From: Chloroflexota bacterium
GTDB lineage: Bacteria > Chloroflexota > Chloroflexia > Chloroflexales > Herpetosiphonaceae
Length of the DNA stretch: 64,000 bases
Direction of reading: 5' to 3'
NCBI GenBank assembly: GCA_020161265.1
Contig: JAIUOC010000002.1
Coordinates: 248,001-312,000, forward strand
Position 1 is the first letter of the stretch; each line of letters begins with the position of its first letter. A program made the translations under genes and the position numbers. The notes below the pieces were generated by a model, which ran no database searches, was not told where the DNA came from, and was given only the letters and a program-made list of their open reading frames with translations. This document shows, piece by piece, positions 37,001-45,597 of the stretch.

Positions 37001-39670
37001 TTGCAAAGCTTGTTGAGCCTCAACCCGTTCGCTTACGTCTTGTTGAACCCCAATAAAGTTGATCAACTCGCCGTTTTCATCAAAGACTGGGTTGATATCG
37101 AGTTCATTCCAGAACAAGCTGCCATCTTTGCGATAGTTACGCAAGAGCACCCGCGTGGCACGTTTTTCCCGCACTGCATAACGCAATTCGCGCAAACCTT
37201 GTTGGTCGGTATCATCGCCCTGCAAGAAACGACAGTTCTTGCCAATGACTTCTTCGGGTGTATAACCGGTAATCCGCTCGAAGGCAGGGTTGACATACAC
37301 CACTGGCATATCAAACTGATGTGGATCGACAATCACAATCCCGTCGTTACTAGCGGTGATCGCCCGTTCACGAATTCGCAAAAGTTCTTGGGTGCGGGTG
37401 ATTTCTTCAAACGATTGGGCATTTTCCAAGGCAACCGCCACTTGGGCCGCAATCGATTGGAGCAAGGTTGCATCATCGTTGGTTAGCGAATTAACTTCAG
37501 CATTTTGCACGTCCAACACGCCAAGCACTTCATCGCCGAGCATAATTGGCACAGCGATTTCAGCCTTGGTTTCGGGGAGCAAGGGATTGGCCAACCAGCC
37601 AGCTTCACGGCTGACATCGGGCACCAACACCACATCTTTGGTATTGGCGGCACGGCCAACCAAACCACGGCCTTGCGGAATACGGTGATTCCGCGCAAGC
37701 AAGGTGCGACCAGCCTGCCCCGTACCACCCATCATCACAAACTCATTGGTCTGTTGGTCAACCAAATAAATGTGGGCGTGATAGTAGTTGAAGGTATTCT
37801 TAAGCTGCTCAACCACTTCCAATACCAATTGATTGGGGTTCAAAATGGTTGAAAGTCGGCGGCTGACCTCGTTGGATGTTTCCAAAGCGATTGTACGTTG
37901 TTGCAAACCTTGTAGCGTTTCTTGCAACTGATCAGACATACTATTAAAGGTGGTCGTCAATTGACCAATTTCGTCTTGCGAGCTGACCGGAGCACGGGTT
38001 GATAAATCGCCTTGGCGGAAACGTTCAACAAATTCAGTCAAACGCTCAATTGGATTCGTCAAAATTCGCGCTGCAAACACAGCAATCATACTAATCCCGA
38101 CCAATAACGCCAACACAATCAAGGTTGTATAGCGCTCCGATTGGCGAATTGGCGCTAAGAAGGTTGCTTCGCTTTGATGGTAGAGAATCCGCCATGGCAC
38201 AGTTTTGGTCGCGGTGTAGGCATAAATATCGTTGCCTTCAGGATCGGGATCGCCTGGTTTATCCTGTTCAGGAATTGAACTGGAAAGCGAAATCACTTCG
38301 CCATTCGTTTGCGGATCAAGCACAATCGCTTTGATTGCATTGATTAATTCGGGATATGGCACAAGCAGATTTTCTGGATTAATGTTTTGCAAACGCCGTT
38401 CATCTTGCAAGCGTTTAATTTCATCAGGCTGCAAATTATCGGCAATTTTATACAAGAGAGTTAATTCGCTGCCCTGAGCAATCCGCATGCCATATTCATC
38501 AAGTACAATCCCAAACGAGTTTTGACCAGCGCGGTCATTACTGCGGGCTACCAATGATTGAATAATACTGGCGCTATAACGAATCCGTAGCACGCCGATA
38601 ATTTCTTGGCTTTGTGGATTACGAACAGGCGTACTGAAATAAATTGAAGGCAGGTTATCGTTACCGAAGGTTACTGGTGAGATAATGCTCTGACCAGTGC
38701 GAATTGCATCTTGATAATATGAAAGCCCTGAATCATTGACCCCAACGTTGGTTGGCACAGTATCGACCAAGACCACGCCACGATTATTCAGCAACGCAAC
38801 CGAGAGTGTATCGTTATTTTCGGTCGTAACTGCCCGAAACAAATTACGTGTATCACGATCTTGGTCGGGAACCAAGGTATTTTGTTCGGCAGCCAACAAA
38901 TATTCGCTTAATTCAGGAATCCGCGAGAGTGCACTGACCCGGTTAATGTTCCGATTGACAAAATCATCAATTTCGTTGGCAATATTGGTCGCATTCACCA
39001 AAATCAAGCTATTAGCCTGATTTGTAAGCGAATCACGGGTTGAGCGCAAGGTAATAAATGAAATAATCGCAATTGGCAGGGTTGTCACCAAAACAAACGA
39101 GATCAGAATTTTGTTGCGAATCGAGAGCGTGCCAAATTCGCGAAACACAAAGAAAAGCAAGATGGCAATTGCCGCAATGCTCATCAAAGGCATGTAGATT
39201 TCTTGGCTGCCCGAAACCCGCACTTCTTGAATATTCAAGAAGGTTTTGAGCAAGGTGGCAATCACGCCAAGGCTAATTGTGCCCAAGATAACTGGAAAGA
39301 TATGGCGTTCAGGCAGGGTTTGGATCGAAATAACCAGCACAAAGAACACATTCAGAATCGAGAGCATAAAGCCAAACTCAGCAATAAAGAGTTGGCTTGG
39401 AAAAGTGGCAACAGCAATTGAGACAATTAAGCTGTAAGCACCTGCAATCAACCAGCCATTTCTTGCCGAAATGGTGGCACATAAACCCCCAAATGCCGCA
39501 ACAACAATGCTGATGATGCTCATGTAGTTTTGCCACGACGGCAAGCGCAAGGCTTCTAGGCCATAGGGTACGGCCATGATTAGGCCAATAATCATGGTAA
39601 AAATCCCAAAGCGCAAAATACGCTTGAGCCGAATGCTATTCAATGTGGTATCAGTCATTCCACTAGCCAT
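34037..39670 (-). CDS. Giant membrane LOV/PAS/GAF sensor histidine kinase
   Basis: An 1877-residue kinase. Residues about 20-190 contain six or so membrane helices; after another helix a dCACHE-like extracytoplasmic region follows (about 225-515). A membrane helix and HAMP (PIERLTEFVERFRQGDLSTRA) come next. A GAF domain (about 625-770), a LOV domain (about 775-890), several PAS domains and a second GAF domain precede HisKA (His1640 in NMSHELRTPLNS) and HATPase (GGTGLGLPI). The LOV motif GKNCRFLQG places Cys813 for FMN adduct formation, with NYRKDGSLFWN and FIGVQQDVS also matching flavin-contact positions. ATG 39670 has GAGG seven bases upstream. No receiver is fused; the next genes encode two receivers. 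Confidence 0.9.
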   Translation of the reverse strand: MASGMTDTTLNSIRLKRILRFGIFTMIIGLIMAVPYGLEALRLPSWQNYMSIISIVVAAFGGLCATISARNGWLIAGAYSLIVSIAVATFPSQLFIAEFGFMLSILNVFFVLVISIQTLPERHIFPVILGTISLGVIATLLKTFLNIQEVRVSGSQEIYMPLMSIAAIAILLFFVFREFGTLSIRNKILISFVLVTTLPIAIISFITLRSTRDSLTNQANSLILVNATNIANEIDDFVNRNINRVSALSRIPELSEYLLAAEQNTLVPDQDRDTRNLFRAVTTENNDTLSVALLNNRGVVLVDTVPTNVGVNDSGLSYYQDAIRTGQSIISPVTFGNDNLPSIYFSTPVRNPQSQEIIGVLRIRYSASIIQSLVARSNDRAGQNSFGIVLDEYGMRIAQGSELTLLYKIADNLQPDEIKRLQDERRLQNINPENLLVPYPELINAIKAIVLDPQTNGEVISLSSSIPEQDKPGDPDPEGNDIYAYTATKTVPWRILYHQSEATFLAPIRQSERYTTLIVLALLVGISMIAVFAARILTNPIERLTEFVERFRQGDLSTRAPVSSQDEIGQLTTTFNSMSDQLQETLQGLQQRTIALETSNEVSRRLSTILNPNQLVLEVVEQLKNTFNYYHAHIYLVDQQTNEFVMMGGTGQAGRTLLARNHRIPQGRGLVGRAANTKDVVLVPDVSREAGWLANPLLPETKAEIAVPIMLGDEVLGVLDVQNAEVNSLTNDDATLLQSIAAQVAVALENAQSFEEITRTQELLRIRERAITASNDGIVIVDPHQFDMPVVYVNPAFERITGYTPEEVIGKNCRFLQGDDTDQQGLRELRYAVREKRATRVLLRNYRKDGSLFWNELDINPVFDENGELINFIGVQQDVSERVEAQQALQESLGFQQTMLDSATYMIIATSLDGNITSFNRSAEQMLGYSAHEVIGKSLIELANDPEEVVQFTKELSKQAGEPLNHHEALVYEAHRGRASNSEWTYIARDGRRFAVLLSITALRDREGKVTGYLKIANDISAQKQQQQALRDSEVRYRSLAESSRDVVFIFDREHRLQYINEFAAGIFNRKPAELIGLLDEQILTPATVESRRADAEFIFSTSQNLNRESMFMVNNEETWFDFQLLPIMDDQTSSPELIMSVGRNITDRKRDEQERERNLVETDRQRRTLQGILEALPVGVVVYNADFEMQLQNQSAQLIVGQPIGDVNPDAIDTVGETYQLFIPGTETVFDPNDIPVFRALRYGEHAQAEFDIAHPDGRRFTVLASGAPVLNSEGQVISGIALLQDITDRKLNEQERERLLQSTIEQERLLKAILDNMPIGVYVVNNKGVSQMINRSTIEILGVSGQMGAAVLEQPALPRPKFLYEGTDKELEVQETGLFKALASKKPTRELVDVMRLDGKRVSVDSVAVPMFDEQQQLTGVLSLIQDVTEQRNAQREREQLLSQVEYRALELETVAQVSTSAAGLLNVEELLQTVVDLTKHRFGLYHAHIYLYNPESQLLELAFGAGEIGRTMVKEGRSIPLDREQSLVAQAGRARRSIIENDVRSNPNFLPHPLLPETRAEMATPLIAGSMLLGVLDVQSDQSNIFTDDDRKIQTTLASQIAIALQNARLFAEQTATMQRLQELDQLKSAFLANMSHELRTPLNSILGFTEVILEGINGPINDLIHNDLSIIHRNGRHLLNLINDILDMAKIESGKLTLFRETFDVVEVLHEVASTVGPLATQKHLELLVDIEPNLKLPVYADRFRIRQVLLNIVGNALKFTEQGSVTIGIDTTPTTRMIKIQDTGIGIPLDNQDTIFMEFHQVDNSTTRKAGGTGLGLPISRHLVEMHGGKLSMVSSGNPGEGSLFTIELPINASEDEVNPNATPANQPMSVE

Positions 39671-39835
39671 AACCCTACCTCGTATACTGTGCCAAAATTT
39701 ACTTTTGTGCTGTGTTGATTCAGGCCAACGTACCAGCGTTGTTCAAGGTTAACCACCATGAGAACAACTGCGCTTTGTGATTATACCTATTTCCCCCCCA
39801 AACTGACTGCTCTTGCGATTTGTCCTTAGTCCCGT

Positions 39836-40741
39836 TTATGATGCGGATTGGGGGGGATTTTTATTGACCCGTTCGTTGGCTACAAGGTTTAAGAGCATTT
39901 CAATGCGCTGGAAGGCTTCGATATAGCCATGCTGTTCATAGGCTGCTAAGTGTGGGTCATCGCAGCGAATATTCTCGGCTTGGGTATCCAAGCGGCTATG
40001 GCGTTGATGGACATGGGCCAAGAGCGCTGAACCAACCGCATTTGGATCACCAGCCTCGGTATGCAAACGAATATGCGAAAGCACCAAGGGTTGGCGACGG
40101 AAAATACACCAACCACGGCCACCATCAGCCAAATTGACCCGACAGCCTTCGACCATGGCCATGTGATCATATGAATCGGATTGGTTGGTCCACGGTACGC
40201 CATGTGGTTGTTGGCGTACCAGTCGTTGCAATTGCGACCAATCGAGCCATTCAATCGAGCCAACTGCTGGTTGTTTGACTGGACCTGGCGGTCGCCGCAT
40301 TACCAACAGCTGGTTGGTTTCCTCAAAGCCCAGCGCCAAAAACAGCTTATGCGCAGGAGTATTGTTCAAAATAACTTCAAGCTGGACATATTTGAGCCAA
40401 TGTTGGCGGGCGGCTTCAACCATGGCAACCATTAAAGCGCGGCCAATCCCACCTTTACGCCGATTGGGCAACACTCCCAAACGGGTGACCCACGCATGGT
40501 CGCGGCGCACACCCAGCATCGCGAGGCCTAAAATGTCGCCATCGGCCTTGGCGACAAACGAAGCATCCAAATTAACATCATATAACCGAATATATTCAGC
40601 GAGCCGTTGACTATTCATTGGCATTGGCACAATATAATCGATCCGAGTTTGGTTATAAATTGCGACCAATTCATCAATGGTAAAGCTGGCTGCTGGCGTA
40701 AGCTCTATGGCCGAACCATCGTGAAAACCATCTGTAGTCAT
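39836..40741 (-). CDS. GNAT acetyltransferase
   Basis: An N-acetyltransferase of about 301 residues. The first half has the acetyl-CoA motif VTRLGVLPNRRKGGIGRALMVAMVEAA and the following LEVILNNTPAHKLFLALGFEE, a full GNAT core. The second half (about 160-300) has a weaker repeat of the fold (HIRLHTEAGDPNAVGSALLAHV, YEQHGYIEAFQRIEM), so this is probably a double-GNAT protein with one degenerate half. ATG 40741 is preferred, as AAGG lies six bases upstream; the ATG at 40747 has no space for a ribosome-binding site. Substrate unknown. Same strand as the flanking receiver and LOV kinase genes. Confidence 0.82.
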   Translation of the reverse strand: MTTDGFHDGSAIELTPAASFTIDELVAIYNQTRIDYIVPMPMNSQRLAEYIRLYDVNLDASFVAKADGDILGLAMLGVRRDHAWVTRLGVLPNRRKGGIGRALMVAMVEAARQHWLKYVQLEVILNNTPAHKLFLALGFEETNQLLVMRRPPGPVKQPAVGSIEWLDWSQLQRLVRQQPHGVPWTNQSDSYDHMAMVEGCRVNLADGGRGWCIFRRQPLVLSHIRLHTEAGDPNAVGSALLAHVHQRHSRLDTQAENIRCDDPHLAAYEQHGYIEAFQRIEMLLNLVANERVNKNPPQSAS

Positions 40742-40771
40742 ATACATCCTTGATATATGGTGCTAAGCCTT

Positions 40772-41134
40772 TTAGGAAAGGTAACTGGCAATCGCTTGGG
40801 CAAAATCGATCACTGACAACGGTTTGCGAATAAAGCCATTACACCCATAGGCACGAACCATTTGGCGGGCGGTTTCTTCGGGCCAAGCGGTAAAAACCAC
40901 AATCGGGATGTTTTGAGTCTCGGGCGTACCACGTAACACGCCGGCCACAGTTTGGCCATCGGCATCAGGCAAGCCCAAATCAAGCAAAATCAGGTCGGGA
41001 TGTTGTTCTAGAGCCATATCCAGCCCACTCGCAGCATCAGCCGCCTCAAGCACCGAATAGCCATAGGCGTTCAGTACGCGACGGGCCAAGGCTGCATTAT
41101 CGGGAATATCTTCAATCACTAAAATCGTCGGCAT
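40772..41134 (-). CDS. Single-domain response regulator
   Basis: A 120-residue receiver. Phospho-acceptor Asp52 (LILLDLGLPDADG), Thr82 in VVFTAWPEE and Lys104 (IRKPLS) are intact. It lacks an output domain. It lies about 30 bases upstream of the acetyltransferase gene and follows the cyclase gene by about 150 bases, all on the minus strand. Confidence 0.9.
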   Translation of the reverse strand: MPTILVIEDIPDNAALARRVLNAYGYSVLEAADAASGLDMALEQHPDLILLDLGLPDADGQTVAGVLRGTPETQNIPIVVFTAWPEETARQMVRAYGCNGFIRKPLSVIDFAQAIASYLS

Positions 41135-41287
41135 ATATACCTCTATTCTTGATCATACCGTCGTCTATTGTAACGGCTTTGGTAGATCGTGCCTAGACCT
41201 TTTGCTGACGAGATCTTAACAATTTGACCCAAATTGGCGTTATAGTTCGATCTTGGTTGGTGCGATAAGGTCATTGTAGCATAGCCC

Positions 41288-44200
41288 TTAGGCTTTTTCA
41301 GTAGCCAATTCTTGCATAATCGCAGGCAGTACTTGTTCAAACGGGGTTGTTGGGCGTTGGCTCATAATCAGCCATTGAGTCTCGCCTAAAATTTGAATCA
41401 GCTTGGGTTTGAGTTTATCAATTGCTGCATGAATTTCGCTATCGATCGCTTCATGATGCAGCACAATCTGAATCAAGCCAGCGCTGGCCTCGGCTTGATT
41501 GGTCGCCAAACGCCATTCAGCCAAGGCTACCAAACTATGCAAACAGACTAGAGTCATGTGTTTGGCATAGCCCAAACTCAATGCTTGCTGCAAATAGGAG
41601 CGTGCTTCATCCCAAGCTTGTTCAACAATCGCCAAACCACCCAAATTGAGCTGATTGACGGCGATGCCAAAATCGTGGCCTTGCTCGATCGAAATCGCTA
41701 AACCATCACGATAAGCTTCGCGGGCAACCTGATAATCGCCCCGTGCAAACGCTACCACGCCGACATTACTAACCCCACTAATAATTCCACTAGGATAATT
41801 GACCTTGCGTGCTCGCGCGACGCTGGCTAGAAAATGTTGTTGGGCAGTGTAAAGGTCGCCTTGGACATAGGCAATGTTGCCAAATTGGCGCAGCACATCG
41901 GCCTCACCAACTCCATCGCCAATTTGTTGCGCGGTTACCAATGCCGCATCCAAATTGGTCAAGGCCATGCTGTGGTCGCCCAACCGCCAGCGGGCTTGGC
42001 TCAGATTAAATTGCATGCGCACGATTTGTTGCTGCGCAGCAAAATCATCATCAATTGCCAACAAATGCAAGGCTCGCTCAAAAAACGGAATCGCCTCACG
42101 ATAGCTACAGCGCACAAGAGTTTGCTCACCCGCTCGCCGCAAGGCATCGATCGCAGGCTGACGGCTTTCTGGTTCATCAGGATCGATCGCATGGCTCCAG
42201 TGGTGGGCCAAAAGGCTGCTGCCTGCTTCAACCAAATGGGGATGTTCGCGGGTGTACCATTCGGCAATCGCGCGATGCAAGGCTCGTCGTTGGCCAAACA
42301 ATAACAATGAATAGGCCACATCGTGGATAATTGCTTGACTAAATTGGTAGCCCTCGGCAGCCTCGTGAATAAAACCCTGTTGCAGCAATAACTCAAGATG
42401 CGCCGGAATATGCTCACGTTCATGAGCCACGGGATAAATCGCATCAAGCACTGCCAAACTAAAATCATGGCCGATCACACTAGCGATTTTGAGGGTTAAT
42501 TGGGGTTGCGGCGGCAGTTGATCAATTCGGCTGACCAGCACGCCCTGAATTGTGCTTGGGAGATTGAGTTTTTCCAGCTGGCTAAATTGATCAAGCTTGC
42601 AAACTCCATTGTTAACCCGAATCATGCCAGCGTTGCGCAAAGCTTGGGCTAGCTCGATGCTCCACAGTGGATGGCCAGCCGCACGTTGATTGATAAATAA
42701 GGCCACACTTGGCGGAATCGCCTGCACACCCAATGATTGAGCAACCACCGCAATACAAGCCACAGGATCAAGCGCTTGCAGATGGATGGTTTGCTGTGAC
42801 TCAAGGCAGGCCACGTTGGCAGGCGCAGTTGTAATCAGAATAATGTCGTCATGCTGCTGCAACAATAATTCCAGCGTTGCCAAGGCCAATGAATCGAACC
42901 ACTGCAAATTATCAATGCACAAGACTAACGGGCGTTGAGCATGCAGTTGATACAACGCATGACCAATTAATTCATGGATGATTTGCACCTGTTGGGCATG
43001 ATCGGTGGCGTTGGCTTCGGCACGACCTGGTAGTTCTAAAACATCGTGGAGCACATGCACCGATTTAGCGAGCTGCTCAGGCAATTGCAAACGCTGAATA
43101 ATTAATTGATAACATTGAGCCGCTTGATTCGGCCATTGCTCAACCGCCAAACACGCCTCAAGCAACAAACGCCAGCCTGGATACTGAGCCGATTGACGCA
43201 GACTGCTGCTGGTAATCAACATAGCTTGGCGCTCGTAATGCTGAGCAATTTCAACGGCCTCATACAACAAGGCCGATTTACCCATGCCGCTATCGCCAGT
43301 GATTGCCACATGTTGAATGCTTGGTTGGGTTTGGTTGAATAGCGCCTCAATTTGGCCACGTTCGCGCCGTCGGCCAATTAAGCGCCGAGGCCGAATTTGG
43401 TCAGGGCTATGGTTGGTTTGCTGCGGGCGATAGATCGTAATTGGCTGGCTTTTACCTTTAATCGTAATTGGCGGCAATACTTGAAAGCGCACATGCTGTT
43501 GGCTAGCTTGGGCAGTGGTTTGATCACAGAGAATTGGCGCAAGATTGGCTTCCATCAAACGAGCAGCCCGATTGACGACATCGCCAATCATGGTAAATTC
43601 GCGGCGCTGGCTATTGCCAATCTCGCCGCAAAAGGCTGGGCCAGTGGCGATGCCAATCGTGTGGGTTAAGCTCAGTTTGCTCAATGCGGCTGAGGCTTCC
43701 AAGGCTGAGCGCACCGCTCGTTCAGCATCATCGCGATGCGAGAGCGGTGGCAAACCAAAAGCCGCCAGTAAACTTACGCCTTTATCATCAACCGATAGTT
43801 TGTCGATGCTGCCTTCGTAGCGAAAAATAACGGTTTGCAAAGCACTAACTGCGGCTTGCACTTGCTCTAGTGTGGTAAAAAAGCTCAAAGCTGGCACATT
43901 AATAAACATCACACTCAGATGGCGTAGCTCAGCCAGCCATTCGTGCAAACCGGCATTAATTCGAGCAATCACCGCCGTGGGCATAAACGGGGTCAACTGC
44001 TCAGTTGGATAATCGGGCATAGTCTGGTTAATTGTTGGCAAGGGCAGATTTTCGGCCATTGCAGTTAGGCGAAAAGCCTGAGCACGCAAATCTTCGCCCA
44101 AGCCATATTCGCGAATTAACGAACGCGCTTCGGGCGAAATGATCACTTGGCCAGCAAAGCTTTGTGAGCCAAGCAAATGCACTTGCAACAGCGCCTCGCC

Positions 44201-44680
44201 CGTAATCAACTGCTCCCAATGATTATTTACACCGCCCACGATAAAACTTGAAATCGAGCCAGCTCCAATTTGCACACGAATCGCCAAGCGCTCAGATTCG
44301 CTAGGATTGTTAAAGCTTGCTTGAATCGCTAGGCCACATTGAGCCGCAAGCTGAGTATTTTGGGTTAATTGATCAAGGTCGTCGGCCATCCAAATCGCAA
44401 TTAATGCATCGCCAGCAAATTTCACCACATCGCCGCCATGGGCAATCACAGTATCAATTAATTGACTAAATGAATCGTTGAGCACATCGGAAATATATTC
44501 GAGAATGGTGGTTTGGTCGTAGGCAAATTGCTCACTGAGGCGGCTAAAACCAGAAAAATCGGCAAACAACACCGTCGCCAATTGATCTTCGGCTAGCGGC
44601 TGGCGCGGTTGATGCTCTTCGATAAGCCGTTGTAGGACATAGCGTGGCAGAAAGCTGCTGATCTGAGGGTTGGCGGCCAT
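41288..44680 (-). CDS. Class III adenylyl cyclase with ATPase and TPR domains (soluble AC-like)
   Basis: An 1130-residue protein laid out like soluble adenylyl cyclase. Cyclase domain 1 (about 35-200) has the metal Asp41 in VLFADFSGF and a second Asp in KFAGDALIAIW (about 92). Cyclase domain 2 (about 255-410) has Asn where the first Asp should be (VMFINVPAL) but keeps the transition-state pair in GDVVNRAARLM, so together they form one asymmetric active site. A STAND/AAA-type ATPase follows (P-loop TGDSGMGKSALL, about 463), then a TPR-like helical array (about 850-1080). No membrane segment. The product is probably cAMP; nothing in the sequence shows what activates it. Confidence 0.87.
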   Translation of the reverse strand: MAANPQISSFLPRYVLQRLIEEHQPRQPLAEDQLATVLFADFSGFSRLSEQFAYDQTTILEYISDVLNDSFSQLIDTVIAHGGDVVKFAGDALIAIWMADDLDQLTQNTQLAAQCGLAIQASFNNPSESERLAIRVQIGAGSISSFIVGGVNNHWEQLITGEALLQVHLLGSQSFAGQVIISPEARSLIREYGLGEDLRAQAFRLTAMAENLPLPTINQTMPDYPTEQLTPFMPTAVIARINAGLHEWLAELRHLSVMFINVPALSFFTTLEQVQAAVSALQTVIFRYEGSIDKLSVDDKGVSLLAAFGLPPLSHRDDAERAVRSALEASAALSKLSLTHTIGIATGPAFCGEIGNSQRREFTMIGDVVNRAARLMEANLAPILCDQTTAQASQQHVRFQVLPPITIKGKSQPITIYRPQQTNHSPDQIRPRRLIGRRRERGQIEALFNQTQPSIQHVAITGDSGMGKSALLYEAVEIAQHYERQAMLITSSSLRQSAQYPGWRLLLEACLAVEQWPNQAAQCYQLIIQRLQLPEQLAKSVHVLHDVLELPGRAEANATDHAQQVQIIHELIGHALYQLHAQRPLVLCIDNLQWFDSLALATLELLLQQHDDIILITTAPANVACLESQQTIHLQALDPVACIAVVAQSLGVQAIPPSVALFINQRAAGHPLWSIELAQALRNAGMIRVNNGVCKLDQFSQLEKLNLPSTIQGVLVSRIDQLPPQPQLTLKIASVIGHDFSLAVLDAIYPVAHEREHIPAHLELLLQQGFIHEAAEGYQFSQAIIHDVAYSLLLFGQRRALHRAIAEWYTREHPHLVEAGSSLLAHHWSHAIDPDEPESRQPAIDALRRAGEQTLVRCSYREAIPFFERALHLLAIDDDFAAQQQIVRMQFNLSQARWRLGDHSMALTNLDAALVTAQQIGDGVGEADVLRQFGNIAYVQGDLYTAQQHFLASVARARKVNYPSGIISGVSNVGVVAFARGDYQVAREAYRDGLAISIEQGHDFGIAVNQLNLGGLAIVEQAWDEARSYLQQALSLGYAKHMTLVCLHSLVALAEWRLATNQAEASAGLIQIVLHHEAIDSEIHAAIDKLKPKLIQILGETQWLIMSQRPTTPFEQVLPAIMQELATEKA

Positions 44681-44802
44681 GCAGGTGCGTCCTTTATCAA
44701 ACGATCAAGCATATGCAGAGATTTTGAACATGAATACATCCATCCTAGCGGCAGTAGAGTAAGATCGCAAGAGACGATTTTACTATTTCAGGGGTGAACT
44801 TT

Positions 44803-45594
44803 GTGGCTAGTCTACGTGTGGGGCATTGGGTTTGGGTGGGCTATTTGTTTGTTTGGGCTTGGAGCGTGCCATTATTGGCCTTCGATCTTGTGCCAGCTGG
44901 CGGCGAATTTATGGCAACCGTGATGCTGGTTGTGCCGGGCGGGCTAGCGGCGTGGTGGCTAATTCAGCGTTATGGCAAGTTGGGTTGGCTCAGCAGCATT
45001 ATAATTGCGGTTGGCTCATGGCTCACTGAGCATCTTGGGGTTACCACAGGCTGGCCGTTTGGCGCATATCAATATAATGGTGTACTTTTGCCCGAAATTG
45101 TTGGAGTTGTGCCCTTAGCAATTCCGTTTGCCTGGCTGTTGGTTGTGCCAGGTGCACTCGAATTAAGTCGGATGCTGATGCCGAAAGTTGGTTTTTGGCC
45201 AACGGTTTTAGGTGCTGCCAGCCTTGCCATGTTGTTTGATTTGGTGATCGAGCCAGTCGCGGTGTATGTCAATCGCTATTGGACATGGCTCGAAACTGGC
45301 CCGTTGTTTGGGATTCCCACCGCCAATTTTGTGGCTTGGTGGGGCTTAGCCTTCATTTTAGCCTTGGCAACTGAAATGTTTAGCCAAACCCCAACCAAAA
45401 CAGCCCAAATCCCAAAACTCAACTTGCCAATTGCGATTTATTTGCTCAATTTAGCGCTGTTCACGCTTGTCAACCTGACCCATCAGCAGTTGGCTGCGGG
45501 CATTTTGGGTTTATTATTGTTGGCTGGCTTTGGCTGGCGCTTGCAACAACGCCACGTTGGTTGGCATTGGCGTTACGATCAATTAATTCAATAA
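44803..45594 (+). CDS. cruF: Carotenoid biosynthesis protein, CruF-like
   Basis: Membrane protein of the carotenoid 1',2'-hydratase group (CruF / bisanhydrobacterioruberin hydratase, DUF422), which adds a hydroxyl to the psi-end of acyclic or monocyclic carotenoids. Seven or eight membrane helices and the family motif EHLGVTTGWPFGAYQYN are visible, with DLVIEPVAV in a later helix. GTG 44803 with AGGGG about eight bases upstream is preferred to the GTG at 44794. The gene is alone on the plus strand, divergent from the cyclase. It fits an orange-pigmented Chloroflexota filament. Confidence 0.85.
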   Translation: MASLRVGHWVWVGYLFVWAWSVPLLAFDLVPAGGEFMATVMLVVPGGLAAWWLIQRYGKLGWLSSIIIAVGSWLTEHLGVTTGWPFGAYQYNGVLLPEIVGVVPLAIPFAWLLVVPGALELSRMLMPKVGFWPTVLGAASLAMLFDLVIEPVAVYVNRYWTWLETGPLFGIPTANFVAWWGLAFILALATEMFSQTPTKTAQIPKLNLPIAIYLLNLALFTLVNLTHQQLAAGILGLLLLAGFGWRLQQRHVGWHWRYDQLIQ

Positions 45595-45597
45595 TGA

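Noticed and set aside
36746-37486. Long plus-strand ORF opposite the LOV kinase gene (about 246 codons)
   Set aside because: It lies wholly antisense to a strongly conserved coding region and has no recognisable domain or ribosome-binding site; it is a codon-bias shadow.
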